A DNA stretch of 64,000 nucleotides, from assembly GCF_000255705.1 (NCBI RefSeq), contig NZ_JH636439.1, positions 1,072,389 to 1,136,388 on the forward strand, read 5' to 3'. Position numbers and translations under genes: made by a program. The notes under the pieces are model-generated. The model did no database searches. It was not told the DNA's origin and saw only the letters and a program-made list of their open reading frames with translations. Origin of the DNA: Zavarzinella formosa DSM 19928 (GTDB lineage: Bacteria; Planctomycetota; Planctomycetia; Gemmatales; Gemmataceae). Below are positions 18,815 through 29,700 of the stretch, one piece after another; the stretch's first letter is position 1, and each line of letters opens with the position of its first letter.

Positions 18815-20116
18815 TCACCCAGCTTCCAGCGGCTTTTCCGCATTAATCAGCAGTGCCATCCCGAGTGCTAGCCCAAAAGACGAAGCGGCCGTCACAAACA
18901 CGGCCGACCAGCCAAACTCACGTTGAACCAGACCCAACAGTAAAGGGCAACATGCCGCCCCAAAGTTGCCCCACATGTTCCCCCATCCAAGCACAGGGCC
19001 GGCCCGATGGCCGCCGATGTCTTGCGCAATGGCCCACATCGCCGGGACCGCCAGGTCGGTCCCGATGGTCACGACGCACAGAGCCGCAATAACCGCCCAT
19101 GCAGAATCGGCCGTGGCGCAGAACAGATACGCGGCGGCACATGCGAACATCCCCAGGACGATTGGCAGAATCCGACCGCGTTGATGGCCCAATTTGCGAA
19201 TCCACCAGTCAGTCAGAAACCCGCCGACGAACATTCCCGCGCAACCGACAAATCCAGGCAACGATGACAACAGCCCTTTTTCGCCGCCTGTCTTGAGGTG
19301 GACGGTTTGCAGATAATCCGGCAATTGTGTGATGACGAACGCCCAGCCGAGATTGATGAAGAATTGCATCAAACTGAAAGCCCAAAGCGTGCGACTGCCC
19401 AAGAAGAGCATCAGCGGCGGCCGTCTCGGCGCCAAGTTTGTCTGGATGCCGACCGGTTCGGGCAACGCCGCCTCGGCCGCATTGGTCCACGGATGCTGGT
19501 TTGGGTGATCGCGCACTACCCAATAAAAGACGACAGCCCAGAGCATTCCGGCTGCTCCGAACATCACCAAGACCACGCGCCAGCCCGGAACCACATCCCC
19601 ATTCCAGATTGCAACACCGGCGAACAAGGCGACGAGCAACGGGGTAATCAACTGTCCCAAGGCGGCGCCAAACCGGCCGCCGAACGAAACCATGCTGTTG
19701 GCAAATCCCCGACTGGCGATCGGGAACCAAGATTTGACAAGCGACGCGGCATTCGGATATGCGCCGGCCTCCGTCACCCCCACGGCAAGCCTCGCGCCCA
19801 GGAGGGCCGCCAATCCGCCTGCCATGCCCGAAACCAACGTGAAGAACGACCAGAGAAAAAGGCACATGGCCATCATTTGGCGATGGCCAAAACGGAGGCC
19901 GAGAACTCCGGCCGGGACTTGTGAAAAGGCATACGACCAAAAGAATGCGCTTTTCACCCAGTCCATTTCCTCCGGGGAAATGTTGAGATCACGCTGAATG
20001 TCTTTTGACACTTGAGCGATGCACACGCGGTCCACGTACATGAATATCGCCATCATGGCGGTGACGGCGAGTACAAGGTAACGGACCGACGAGGGTTTTT
20101 CAGTCGTGGCGTTCAA
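18815..20116 (-). CDS. MFS transporter, anion:cation symporter-like
   Basis: 433 aa with twelve predicted membrane segments. MYVDRVCIAQVSKDIQRDL in the first segment and ARLAVGVTEAGAYPNAASLVKSWF match the ACS family (hexuronate, glucarate, phthalate and similar organic anions). The start codon is a TTG at 20116 that overlaps the stop of the M81 gene (TTGA), with a GAGG about 10 nt upstream; the next in-frame Met is inside the first membrane helix. Tight coupling makes it the likely importer for whatever the upstream three enzymes consume. Confidence 0.88.
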   Translation of the reverse strand: MNATTEKPSSVRYLVLAVTAMMAIFMYVDRVCIAQVSKDIQRDLNISPEEMDWVKSAFFWSYAFSQVPAGVLGLRFGHRQMMAMCLFLWSFFTLVSGMAGGLAALLGARLAVGVTEAGAYPNAASLVKSWFPIASRGFANSMVSFGGRFGAALGQLITPLLVALFAGVAIWNGDVVPGWRVVLVMFGAAGMLWAVVFYWVVRDHPNQHPWTNAAEAALPEPVGIQTNLAPRRPPLMLFLGSRTLWAFSLMQFFINLGWAFVITQLPDYLQTVHLKTGGEKGLLSSLPGFVGCAGMFVGGFLTDWWIRKLGHQRGRILPIVLGMFACAAAYLFCATADSAWAVIAALCVVTIGTDLAVPAMWAIAQDIGGHRAGPVLGWGNMWGNFGAACCPLLLGLVQREFGWSAVFVTAASSFGLALGMALLINAEKPLEAG

Positions 20117-21600
20117 TAGGTGGTATCCTCATCCCACGGCCATAACGGGCGGGGGATCTGGCGATATTCATATTTCCAGAAATCCGGCGGCGAGCAACCG
20201 GGTGCGTTGACCACTTTGATTTCCCTGGCGTGCGCGGAATAGGACGCCCGGAAGCCGCAGGGGCTTTTGGCGATTAACACGCCGGCGTTGAACGCATCCA
20301 ACCCCGCCGTTTGAAACAGAAGCGGGGAGAAATGCGGCCCGGATCGCGAAGTCACGACGATTCGGACATCGCCATGACTCAACACGACCGAGGAACCCAT
20401 ATCGATGGCCATGTTGCGGGCCAGATGCCCCGACATCACGAAGCGGGCATCAAACAATCGCTCGATGCGTGTCTCCAGCGACAAAGGTTTTGAGAACCGA
20501 TGATCGCGAACACCCCCCAGCGGGCCGGGATGAATCGCGCCCTCACCTAATCGCCGACATTCGTTGACAACCTCCGGGGAAACAAGCGTGACGAGCACCG
20601 GTCTTTTCCAACGATATTCGATTAATTCTCTCAGCAACCAAGTGCTGTCGCCGGGAGAGCCCGAAGTTGTCGCATCGGCGCAATCACTGAGAACGACCAA
20701 TCCTTCGGCATGCAGGTCGTGAGCAAGCCGAACGGCCTCGGCCGCATTCATTAACTCGATGAGATACTCATGGCGGCTTCCCCAAAGATTGGCCGCCAAT
20801 TGGTCGGCCAATCGTGAGGATAGTGCCGGGTCGTTGTCCGTCACGATGATGACGGCGCTCCCAAGGTCGGGGATGTCGAGCCAAGGCTGGACCGTGGCCA
20901 ACCCGGCGGCCAGCACACCCGGCTGGATTTCCAAGAGTTCCAATTTTTTGCGAAGCCGATGGCTGACACTGGCCGGGTCTTGGGTATTGGCGCGTTCGAC
21001 CGGCGCGACCATCGGCAGTTTGCGGAAGGCCATCGCCGGTCGAACGCCCTCAATCAGGATTCGGCGCAAAATCCGGGCGGCGCGTTGGCCCGATTCAAAC
21101 ACATCAATGTGCGGGGCTGTGTGGTACAGGACCAGTGCATCCGCATTTTTGACCATTCGCTCTGTGATATTGGCATGGAGATCGAGCGTGGCCACCAGCG
21201 GAATTTTTGGCCCGATTCGCTGCCTGACGGCCTCCAAAACGGCCCCTTCCACATCAGGCTCGCCCGCCGACACCAAAGCTCCGTGCAAGGCGAGCAGAAT
21301 GGCATCGCAGGGACCGGCCGCCTCAATGGCCGCGAGCAATTCATCACGCAACCAAATGAACGTTTCAGCCGTGGCCGTGCCGCTCGGCCAGGATGGCAAC
21401 CGCACCAAGCCGACAATCTCCGGAGTCTCCGGCCATCTTCGCAACGATTGAATGAAGCCGCCCAGTTCGTTGGTGTCAGCCATGCGTTCAATTAGTTCCG
21501 AACCGCGAATGACGCCGAATTCCTCGAAATCGCGACGTGTGGTCGGCGTCGGGTTGAACGTGTTGGTTTCCTGCCAAAGCTGGCCGACGGCAACGCGCAT
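20113..21600 (-). CDS. M81 family metallopeptidase-like protein (MlrC-like)
   Basis: 495 aa from the Met at 21600 (MRVAVGQLWQETNTFNP). The pattern of N-terminal VGQLWQETNTF, DLHANITERM near residue 139 and HTAPHIDVFESG near residue 162 is diagnostic of MlrC proteins, with Asp and His as zinc ligands. MlrC completes degradation of linear microcystin in sphingomonads; most homologues act on other small amides or peptides. It lies 11 nt after the aminotransferase and overlaps the MFS gene by four bases, so it belongs to the catabolic unit. Confidence 0.9.
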   Translation of the reverse strand: MRVAVGQLWQETNTFNPTPTTRRDFEEFGVIRGSELIERMADTNELGGFIQSLRRWPETPEIVGLVRLPSWPSGTATAETFIWLRDELLAAIEAAGPCDAILLALHGALVSAGEPDVEGAVLEAVRQRIGPKIPLVATLDLHANITERMVKNADALVLYHTAPHIDVFESGQRAARILRRILIEGVRPAMAFRKLPMVAPVERANTQDPASVSHRLRKKLELLEIQPGVLAAGLATVQPWLDIPDLGSAVIIVTDNDPALSSRLADQLAANLWGSRHEYLIELMNAAEAVRLAHDLHAEGLVVLSDCADATTSGSPGDSTWLLRELIEYRWKRPVLVTLVSPEVVNECRRLGEGAIHPGPLGGVRDHRFSKPLSLETRIERLFDARFVMSGHLARNMAIDMGSSVVLSHGDVRIVVTSRSGPHFSPLLFQTAGLDAFNAGVLIAKSPCGFRASYSAHAREIKVVNAPGCSPPDFWKYEYRQIPRPLWPWDEDTTY

Positions 21601-21611
21601 TCCAGGTTCCT

Positions 21612-22928
21612 TCAAGAGGGGCGGGAGAAGTCTGTCAACGCATCGTCAAGTCGCTGAAGAACCGCATCGACATCTGCTGTGGTTGTGGCTGCACAGAAGC
21701 CGTGATGGCAGGCCGCGCCGCCGTAATCATGGAAATAGACTCCTCTGCCGATGGCTGCGCGAATGAAGCGGAGCATCTTTTCCCGTTGATGTCCGACAAG
21801 ATCGCGGTAGTTGCGGATCGGGCCTTCCACGCCGAAATAAATCCCGAACCGCGCGCCCAATCCCTGAACCCTCGCCGGGATTTGACGACGGGCGAATAGC
21901 GAGTTCAAACCACCGTATAATCGCTCGGCAAGCGCATGGATGTGCTGGTAAAATCCGGGTTGCGTGTAAGCCCGCACGGCGGCCAATCCGGCGGCCACGG
22001 CCACGACATGCCCGTTGTAAGTTCCGCTATGCTGGCAATCGCCTGTCGGCATGAGGCGGTCCATGATGTCTTTTCGCCCGCCGAACACGCTCAAGGGCTG
22101 GCCGCCGCCGACCGATTTGCCCAGCGTGCAAAGATCCGGCGTGATGTTCAGATATTCCTGCGCGCCGCCCGGTCCCATGCGAAAGGCACTCAGGACTTCG
22201 TCGAAGATCAGCAACACGCCGGTTTCGGTTGTCAGTCGCCGGACAAGTTTCATGAATTCAGCGGAGGGGATGATGCAACCGGCGTTGTAATAGATCGGCT
22301 CGCAGATGACGGCGGCCAGTTCATGGGCATGTCGCCGGAAGGTTTCCTCGAAAATCTCCGGGCGGTTGTACGGAACCATGACGAGGTTCTGCTCAAGACC
22401 CGCTGTCATGCCGGTCGAGCCGGGAAACGGATTAGGGGAGTTCTCCGGCCCCAGTTGATTGACGGGCGTGCCGATCGAGAACATCACCTGATCGTGATAT
22501 CCGTGAAAATTTCCCTCAAACTTGATGATCTTCTGCTTGCTCGTGAAGGCTCTGGCCAGACGCAGGCAGTGCATTGTTGCCTCGCTGCCGGAACAGGTGA
22601 GCCGCACCCGGTCGAGGCAAGGGACTGTTTCACAAAGCAGTTTGGCAAACTCGGCATGTAGCTCATTTTCATAAGAGCAGGGCGCGCCGCGATCGAGAGC
22701 CGAATCGATGGCCTTGCGAATTCGCGGGTCGCCGTGGCCAAGCAGGGTTGCCCCGTGGCTGCAACACAGGTCGATATATTCCTTGCCGTCGAGATCCCAC
22801 AACCGGTTCCCTCGGGCGCGATCAAAGAGCAGGGCGTGTCCCAAGGCTTTGTTAACGCGGGTCGATGAAGACACTCCGCCCGCCAGATACTTGCTTGCTT
22901 CGTGAAATTGATCAATCACGCGACTCAT
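21612..22928 (-). CDS. Class-III PLP aminotransferase, glutamate-1-semialdehyde mutase-like
   Basis: 438 aa; the ATG at 22928 has AAGGA just upstream and is preferred to the TTG three bases earlier. Signature parts are LTCSGSEATMHCLRLAR (phosphate binding), KFEGNFHGYHD, LIFDEVLSAFR (Asp binds the pyridine nitrogen) and the Schiff-base Lys in CTLGKSVGGG near residue 270. The sequence resembles glutamate-1-semialdehyde aminotransferases, but context with an MlrC protein, a D-2-hydroxyacid dehydrogenase and a carrier points to catabolism of an unusual amino acid rather than haem synthesis. Confidence 0.87.
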   Translation of the reverse strand: MSRVIDQFHEASKYLAGGVSSSTRVNKALGHALLFDRARGNRLWDLDGKEYIDLCCSHGATLLGHGDPRIRKAIDSALDRGAPCSYENELHAEFAKLLCETVPCLDRVRLTCSGSEATMHCLRLARAFTSKQKIIKFEGNFHGYHDQVMFSIGTPVNQLGPENSPNPFPGSTGMTAGLEQNLVMVPYNRPEIFEETFRRHAHELAAVICEPIYYNAGCIIPSAEFMKLVRRLTTETGVLLIFDEVLSAFRMGPGGAQEYLNITPDLCTLGKSVGGGQPLSVFGGRKDIMDRLMPTGDCQHSGTYNGHVVAVAAGLAAVRAYTQPGFYQHIHALAERLYGGLNSLFARRQIPARVQGLGARFGIYFGVEGPIRNYRDLVGHQREKMLRFIRAAIGRGVYFHDYGGAACHHGFCAATTTADVDAVLQRLDDALTDFSRPS

Positions 22929-23164
22929 CAAGGTTCCTTCATGACATCGGAAAGGGCTGGAGTGAATCCGTCAACCGGATTCGGCTGGGAGAGAGGAACG
23001 AGATTATCACCGAAGACGCCGTCATTCCACATCGAAACTCAAAAACGGGCAATTCCTTTCAAATCATTCTTTCCATCTGAAATCCTTGAGCTGATTGTGG
23101 TCGGCAAGCCGTCTTGAATTGGCCCGGAGGAAGGCCCACGCCACATGTGAAAGATGCGTTCCAT

Positions 23165-24169
23165 TCAGTACCACTTTTCTTTGTCCACCACATTGCACAA
23201 CGGCTTTCCTCGCACGAAACGACCGATATTATTGAGGAGCGTTTCCAAATGGCGGCCGGCGATGCGCGGCGAGTAGCCGGCCACGTGCGGAGTCAAGATA
23301 ACCCGCCCCGGCATGTTCCACAGGGCGTGGCCGGCTGGCAATGGCTCGGTTTCAAAGACATCCAGCGCCGCGCCAGCGATCTCTCCCGCCTCCAATGCCG
23401 CGACAAGGTCGTCCAGCACGACGACGGCCCCGCGGCCAACATTGATGAGGTAACCGTCGCGTTTCATCTGCCGGAATTGTGGCCGACGAAACATTGCCGC
23501 CGACTGCGGCGTGTGTGGCGCGGCGATCACGACATAGTCACTTTGTCCCAGCAATTGCGGCAGATTTTCCAATGGCCAGAGCGCCGAGACCTCCGGGGGG
23601 CAATCCATTGGCTTCGGGTCAACAGCAATGACGCGCACCCCGAACGCGGCGGCACGCCGCGCGACCTCACGGCCGATCGCGCCCAAGCCGACGATGCCCA
23701 GTGTTGTGTCGGCAAGGTGGCGGTGGGCGCGGTCGATGTCGCCGACGGTCCCCGGTCCCGAGGCGAAACCAACCCTCGCGGTCTCCCCGCCGACGGGGGC
23801 CCATTGGCCGGCCGCTGCTTGAAGGATGTAGACGTGCAGATTTCGGGCGAAGCAGATGACATACCCCATCACTTGGTCGGCGATGACGTCGGAGAACAAG
23901 CCGCGCATGTTGGTCAGCACGCATGGGTGGGAAACGAGTTCGGGAAAGAGGTAGTGTTCGAGGCTGGCTGTCGGTGCCTGCACCCAGCGCAGCCTCGGCG
24001 CGGCCGCGATCAGCCCTGGAGTGATTTTGCCGAAAAAAGCGTCGGCTTCGGGAATATGGAGGAGGGCGTGTGTCTCATCAATGGCGTTCACCACCGCCAT
24101 TTGTCCGGCGGCGGCCATGATTTGGCCGAGGCGTTCAGGCTCGACAGACGGGTGGATGACGAGTTTCAT
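23165..24169 (-). CDS. D-2-hydroxyacid dehydrogenase family protein
   Basis: 334 aa. The Rossmann motif GLGAIGREVARRA lies near residues 152-164. The catalytic triad of the family is visible: Arg in NVGRGAVVV (about 248), Glu in DVFETEPLP (about 277) and His in LTPHVAGYSP (about 292). The enzyme would interconvert a 2-hydroxy and a 2-oxo acid with NAD(P)H. It is 236 nt upstream of the aminotransferase on the same strand; a shared transcript is possible but not certain. The AT-rich island begins directly upstream. Confidence 0.9.
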   Translation of the reverse strand: MKLVIHPSVEPERLGQIMAAAGQMAVVNAIDETHALLHIPEADAFFGKITPGLIAAAPRLRWVQAPTASLEHYLFPELVSHPCVLTNMRGLFSDVIADQVMGYVICFARNLHVYILQAAAGQWAPVGGETARVGFASGPGTVGDIDRAHRHLADTTLGIVGLGAIGREVARRAAAFGVRVIAVDPKPMDCPPEVSALWPLENLPQLLGQSDYVVIAAPHTPQSAAMFRRPQFRQMKRDGYLINVGRGAVVVLDDLVAALEAGEIAGAALDVFETEPLPAGHALWNMPGRVILTPHVAGYSPRIAGRHLETLLNNIGRFVRGKPLCNVVDKEKWY

Positions 24170-24572
24170 CAGAGTCTCCGTGGTGACACATCATTTGTGA
24201 GAAGGGAGGGTAGGTAGTCGGGCATGTTCAAACGGCACTTCTTTGTGATGTACAAAAATCTGTCACGCATCGCGATGCGCAAATACTTTGCCACCTGAAT
24301 CTGCCAGAGTGTTTTGACTCAACCGATGAAACTGGGCTTTGGGATTAGAGATTTCTGGCATCCGCTTGTTCGGTCGAAGGCAGACAGCCAAAGTGATCGT
24401 GGAGAATGGTGTTGGAATGACCAGACTGATCTCAAACCAACCATACAACGATTGAGAATCTCATCTCAAACTAAGATATTCTGTCTGTAAATTGAATATT
24501 GAGATTGGTTGCTGTTCACAAAACAGCTCATTTTTACATCTAAATATGCTCAAAACTTAGGCATCTTTCTTG

Positions 24573-24589
24573 AAAGACATACTGTCTTT
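24573..24589. promoter_or_regulatory. Perfect dyad AAAGACA-tac-TGTCTTT
   Basis: Seven-base perfect arms around a 3-nt centre in the AT-rich island, in a form typical of operator sites for dimeric regulators. No regulator gene is adjacent, so function is inferred only from symmetry. Confidence 0.3.
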
Positions 24590-24826
24590 TGAAAACAGTC
24601 GAATTTGTCATCTTCGCGACATTGCAGGTATTAGAGTATGTAAAATATTTTAATGTAATATCTTACGTCGAATGTTGCCATTGGTTTTTCCTCCAAAAAG
24701 CGGCGAGTGAGGCGAATCACCCGATCTGCTCATGATCGGCGCGCGACATGAATGATTCGATCCTTTAAGTTTTTAAAAAATTTGGTGCGTTTTTTGCTTC
24801 CTCACAGTCAATTGCACAATCTTTTC

Positions 24827-24851
24827 GATGACTATTGGAAGGATAGTCATC
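24827..24851. promoter_or_regulatory. Perfect 9-bp dyad GATGACTAT / ATAGTCATC
   Basis: Nine-base perfect arms with a 7-nt spacer, about 700 nt upstream of the RND adaptor gene. It could be an operator, or a hairpin in a long leader or small RNA; no T-run immediately follows. Confidence 0.3.
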
Positions 24852-25553
24852 TGATCTTTTGATGTGTGTGACTGTCGTTGGGAGCAGACGTGTGCTTAAC
24901 CGCAGGGTGTCGAAGAGGAAACGCGTCATTCAATTTGAACGACTGATCGTTTCATAACAACAAATTAATTTACACTTACATCCGATTCACGGTTAAAACT
25001 CTCCTGAGCAAATCGCAGCAAAGGATTACGATGGTGCTGAGTTTCGCGAACGGGCGGCTATTTCTAACTAACGGGCTTTCGTGGCAAGGCTCATCAAACG
25101 GGTCGCCGCTGTGGTGCCTGCTTGTCGCGGACGGCGACCCGGTGCTTGACTGAACTCGACTGATGCCGGTTTGGGATTGGTCAAGTTGCGGGGGCAATTG
25201 CGGTGAGAATCAGTTCTTGTGGGAGTTCGCGACGGTGCCGCCGGAATCGGCCTTGTTCGGGAACAATTTCGGCCCACCATCCAGTGGCGATCAATCACGG
25301 GGATCAGAGAGCATCTGGCAACTGGTGCGGAGTCTGCGGACGTGCCAAGGAAGTGGATGATGGCCGTTGTGTGGCTAACCGCGTCACAGTCGGTCGGGTA
25401 AGGCGTGGAAGCAAGACAGCGAGCAGCGGTTGGGCTTCGGTGAATGGAACCATCGTGGCGCCCAAATCGGAGTGAAACCCAATCCTGCCACCACAAATGG
25501 CCCGGAAAATCGTCTACAGTCAAACTAAGAAACAATCAGGGGAAAAATAAATT

Positions 25554-26651
25554 ATGAAACTCTCGCTAGTTCCAGCCATCATCTTGGTGCTGATTTCACT
25601 TTCCATGTCTGCTTGCAACCTGCATAAGGAGGGAGAGGCTCATCAAGAGCACCATAAGTTTGTGCTCACCAGTCCGGTTGCCAAGGATGTTGTCATCACC
25701 CAGCAATATGTCGCCCAGATCCACTCGCAGCGTCACATCAATGTCCGCGCTTTGGTGGGCGGGTATCTTGAAGAGATCCAAGTCAAGGAAGGTCAGATGG
25801 TGAAAAAAGGGGATTTGATGTTCAAGATCCTCCCAACTCTTTACCTGGCCAAACTGGACGCCGAGTCGGCGGAGGCGGATCTCGCGCAACTGGAATACAA
25901 CAACACCAAAAAGTTGGCCGATGAGAAAGTGGTCTCTCCGAATGAAGTGGCGCTGTTCCAAGCCAAACTGTCAAAGGCTCTGGCCAAGAAGAAACTGGCG
26001 GCAGCCGAATTGAATTTTACTGACGTCAGAGCTCCTTTTGACGGCATCATCGACTGTTTGCTTCAGCGAGAAGGCAGCCTGATCAAGGAAGGGGAAGACC
26101 TCACGACCTTGTCTGACAACAGCTTGATGTGGGTTTATTTCAATGTCCCCGAGGCCCGCTACCTCGAATACATGGCCAGCCTGGGTCAGGATCAAGATCC
26201 GCGAATCGAACTCGTGCTGGCAAACGGCAGCACCTTCCCGCATGCCGGCAAGATCAATGCGATTGAGGCCAAATTCGACAACAAGACCGGCAACATCCCC
26301 TTCCGCGCGGATTTTTCAAACCCGGACCGCCTGTTGCGTCACGGTCAAACCGGCACCGTGTTGATCCACCGGACGTTGCATAACGCCATTGTTATTCCCC
26401 AGCGGGCGGTTTTCGAGATTCTCGACAAGCGGTACGTTAAACTTGTTGGCAAAGACGGCAAGGTGCATCAACGAGAGATCGTCATCCAGAACGAACTGGA
26501 CGATATCTTCGTCATCAAGAGCGGACTTGATGTGAATGACAAGTTCATTCTCGAAGGGGTCCAACAAGCTTTTGAAGGTCATGATGTGGAAGATGCCGAG
26601 TTTCGCAAGCCCGAAGAGGTGATGGCAAACCAAAAGAATCATGCCGAATGA
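25554..26651 (+). CDS. RND efflux periplasmic adaptor (membrane fusion protein), lipoprotein
   Basis: 365 aa. The lipobox SMSAC places the lipidated Cys at residue 21, as in AcrA/MexA. The order is the usual one: N-terminal hairpin VRALVGGYLEEIQVKEGQMVKKGDLMF (barrel-sandwich half), a coiled-coil hairpin at about residues 100-150, FTDVRAPFDGIIDCLLQREGSLIKEG (second half), then beta-barrel and membrane-proximal domains (NAIVIPQRAVFEI). It links the pump at 26720 to an outer-membrane factor. First gene of the efflux unit; AGGGG lies upstream of the ATG. Confidence 0.93.
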   Translation: MKLSLVPAIILVLISLSMSACNLHKEGEAHQEHHKFVLTSPVAKDVVITQQYVAQIHSQRHINVRALVGGYLEEIQVKEGQMVKKGDLMFKILPTLYLAKLDAESAEADLAQLEYNNTKKLADEKVVSPNEVALFQAKLSKALAKKKLAAAELNFTDVRAPFDGIIDCLLQREGSLIKEGEDLTTLSDNSLMWVYFNVPEARYLEYMASLGQDQDPRIELVLANGSTFPHAGKINAIEAKFDNKTGNIPFRADFSNPDRLLRHGQTGTVLIHRTLHNAIVIPQRAVFEILDKRYVKLVGKDGKVHQREIVIQNELDDIFVIKSGLDVNDKFILEGVQQAFEGHDVEDAEFRKPEEVMANQKNHAE

Positions 26652-26719
26652 CCGCGGCATGGCGGCGGTTGCTTCCCCACTCTCCCCGATACGGAACCTG
26701 ACGAGATAATCTCAGAACT

Positions 26720-29700
26720 ATGTTCACAAAAATCCTCTATCGACCGGCCTTGGCGATTGTCATCTCGATTATCCTCTTGTTTCTGGGGGGGCTGGGCATC
26801 AAATCCCTTCCAGTCTCTCAGTTTCCTTCCATCTCGCCGCCGACCGTGATGGTGTTCATCACTTATCCCGGCGCCAGCGCCGAAGTTTTGGTTGACTCAA
26901 CGCTGGTTCTCTTGGAACGATCCATCAACGGCGTGCAGGGCATGCGTTACATGGCCTCCAGCGCCACGAGCGCCGGCGAAGCCACGATTCTGATCTATTT
27001 CGAGCCAGGCACAGACCCGAACATTGCGGTCGTGAACGTGCAGAACCGGATTGCCATTGTGAAGAACTTGCTCCCTCCTCTCGTGCAGCGGGAAGGGATC
27101 ATCGTCAATCAGGTCATGCCGAGCATGTTGATGTATGTGAACGTCTACAGCACGGACAAAGACGTCGATCAGAAGTTCCTTTTCAACTTCGCCAGCGTCA
27201 ACATTCTGCAAGACATCAGACGGGTTAATGGCATCGGGAGCGCCACGATTCTCGGCAGCCGCACATATGCGATGCGCATCTGGCTGGATCCCGAACGAAT
27301 GCGCCAACGCAATATCTCCACAGAAGACGTCATGAAGGCTCTGGCGGAACAGAGCGTTATTGGTTCGCCAGGGCGGCTTGGTCAGGCCACGGGGATGACG
27401 TCACAATCCATCGAGTACGTTCTGACCTACAAGGGACGTTTCAACGAGGAAATGCAATATGCCAACATCATTCTGAGGGCCGATCCCGACGGTAAAATCC
27501 TGCGGCTGAAAGATGTCTGCCGCGAAGATAAAAAAACCGACGAGTTGGCTGAGGAAAATGTTGTCAAGCTGGAAGACGAAAAAAAGGCTGTCAAACCAGA
27601 CGAGAAAAAGAAAGAAAAAAAGAAAGATCCAAAGAAAGGCGTTGAACTGGGTTCTGAGTTCTTTGACATTTACTCGGACATCGACGGCAATCCCTCGGCA
27701 GCCATCATTCTCAAGCAAAACCCCGGCACCAACGCCGCCGAGGTTATTGAGAAAGTCAAAGAGGAGCTTGAGCGGATCAAGAAGGAGTCATTCCCTCCCA
27801 AAATGGACTTCGAGATCAGCTACGACGTCGCCCGCTTCTTGGACGCCTCCATCGAGAAAGTGCTTCACACTCTGTTGGAAGCATTCATTTTGGTGTCTTT
27901 GGTGGTCTACATGTTCCTCGGGGATTTTCGTTCCACATTGATCCCGACTCTGGCCGTTCCTGTGTCGCTGATCGGGGCCTTCTTTTTCATGCTGTTGCTC
28001 GGTCTCTCGATCAACCTGATCACACTCTTTGCAATGGTGCTGGCGATCGGGGTGGTGGTGGACGATGCGATCGTGGTGGTGGAGGCGGTGCATGCCAAGA
28101 TGGCTGAGAAGCACCTATCACCTTACCGGGCGACGATGGAGGTGCTTCACGAAATCAGCGGCGCCATCATCGCCATTACGCTGGTGATGACTGCCGTCTT
28201 CGTGCCCGTGACATTTATTCCCGGACCGGTCGGCACCTTCTACCGCCAGTTCGGCCTCACGATGGCCACGTCCATCGTTCTCTCGGGGTTGGTGGCTCTG
28301 ACGCTCACACCGGTTCTCTGTGCGATGATTCTCAAGCCTCATGCAAGCCATGGGAGCCATGTGAAACGCACAAGAAAACAACTTTTCTTGAACATCTTGC
28401 TGTATGTGCTTTTTGGACTTCCGGTGTTCGTGGGGCTAAATTATCTGCTGTTCCATCTGTGGGGGCCGTTGGGCTTGTTGCTCAATATTCTCCCGTTGGT
28501 CAGGCGTCCCTTTGACCGGTTCATTGAAAAATTGACGGCTGGTTACGCCGGGGTTCTGCGATGGATTGTCACGATCCGGCCGCTCTCCATGGCCGTCGTC
28601 GTCGGCTTTGCGGTTGGCATTTACTTGGTGAATACGAAACTTCCGTCCGGTTTTATCCCCGGCGAGGATCAGGGCATTCTCTATGGGATTATCCAGACGC
28701 CTCCCGGCTCGACGCTTGAGTATACCAACTCCAAGTCTCACGAATTACAGGCGATCGCGAAGGAGATCGAAGGCGTCACCTCCGTCTCTTCGCTGGCCGG
28801 TTACGAAGTGCTGACCGAGGGCCGGGGGTCAAACGCGGGAACCTGTATCATCAATTTGAAAAACTGGTCCGACCGCAAGAAAACATCTCGCGAGATGATT
28901 GAAGAGCTTGAGGAAAAATGCAGCAAGATCTCCAATGTTAAACTTGAGTTCTTTGAGCCGCCCGCCGTGCCGGGTTTCGGCGCCGCCGGCGGTTTCTCCA
29001 TGCGTCTCCTCGACAAAAACAGAACGAACACGACCGATTACAAGCGGCTCGGAGAAGTGACCGACAAGTTCATGGAAGGTTTGCGCAATCGCAAAGAGTT
29101 GGCGAACCTGTTCACCTTTTATAACAGCAACTATCCGCAGTATGAGTTGATTATCGACAACGACAAAGCCATGCAGAAGGGGGTGTCGATCGGAAGGGCA
29201 CTGGACAACCTGAACATCCTCGTTGGCAGTACCTACGAGCAAGGCTTCATCCGCTTCGGCCAGTTCTACAAGGTCTATGTCCAGGCCGCGCCGGAGTTCC
29301 GGCGCTACCCCAAGGATTTGGAGGACATGTTCGTCAAAAACGACACCGGGGAAATGGTTCCCTATTCCGCTTTCTTGCAGATCAAGAAGAAGCAGGGCTT
29401 GAACGAGATCACCCGCTATAACACGTATCCCTCCGCCTCCATTCAAGGCGCCCCGGCTGCCGGCTACAGTAGTGGTCAGGCCATCAAGGCGATCCAAGAG
29501 GTTGCCGATCAGACGCTGCCTCCGGGTTATAGCATCGGCTGGGAAGGCCTCTCGTTTGACCAGGCGAAAGAGGGGAACACGGCTGTTTATATCTTCTTGA
29601 TCGTCGTGGCCTTCGTCTATCTCGTGCTGGTGGGGCAATACGAAAGCTTTATCATCCCCTTGGGGGTGATCCTGTCGTTGCCTGTCGGGATCTTCGGTTC

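Larger units (their letters stand above)
24170..25553. other. 1.4-kb AT-rich non-coding island
   Basis: No convincing gene is present. From about 24.4 to 25.0 kb the composition is much richer in A and T than any other part of the window, with several short dyads. From 25.0 to 25.54 kb composition returns to normal; open frames here on both strands match nothing I recognise and could be decayed sequence. The region separates the D-2-hydroxyacid dehydrogenase from the divergent RND efflux operon and must hold promoters for both. Confidence 0.5.

Noticed and set aside
25068-25535. A 155-codon reverse frame in the intergenic region, and other frames here that might be a decayed transposase
   Set aside because: No motif, no terminal inverted repeats or target duplications could be found; left as unassigned sequence.
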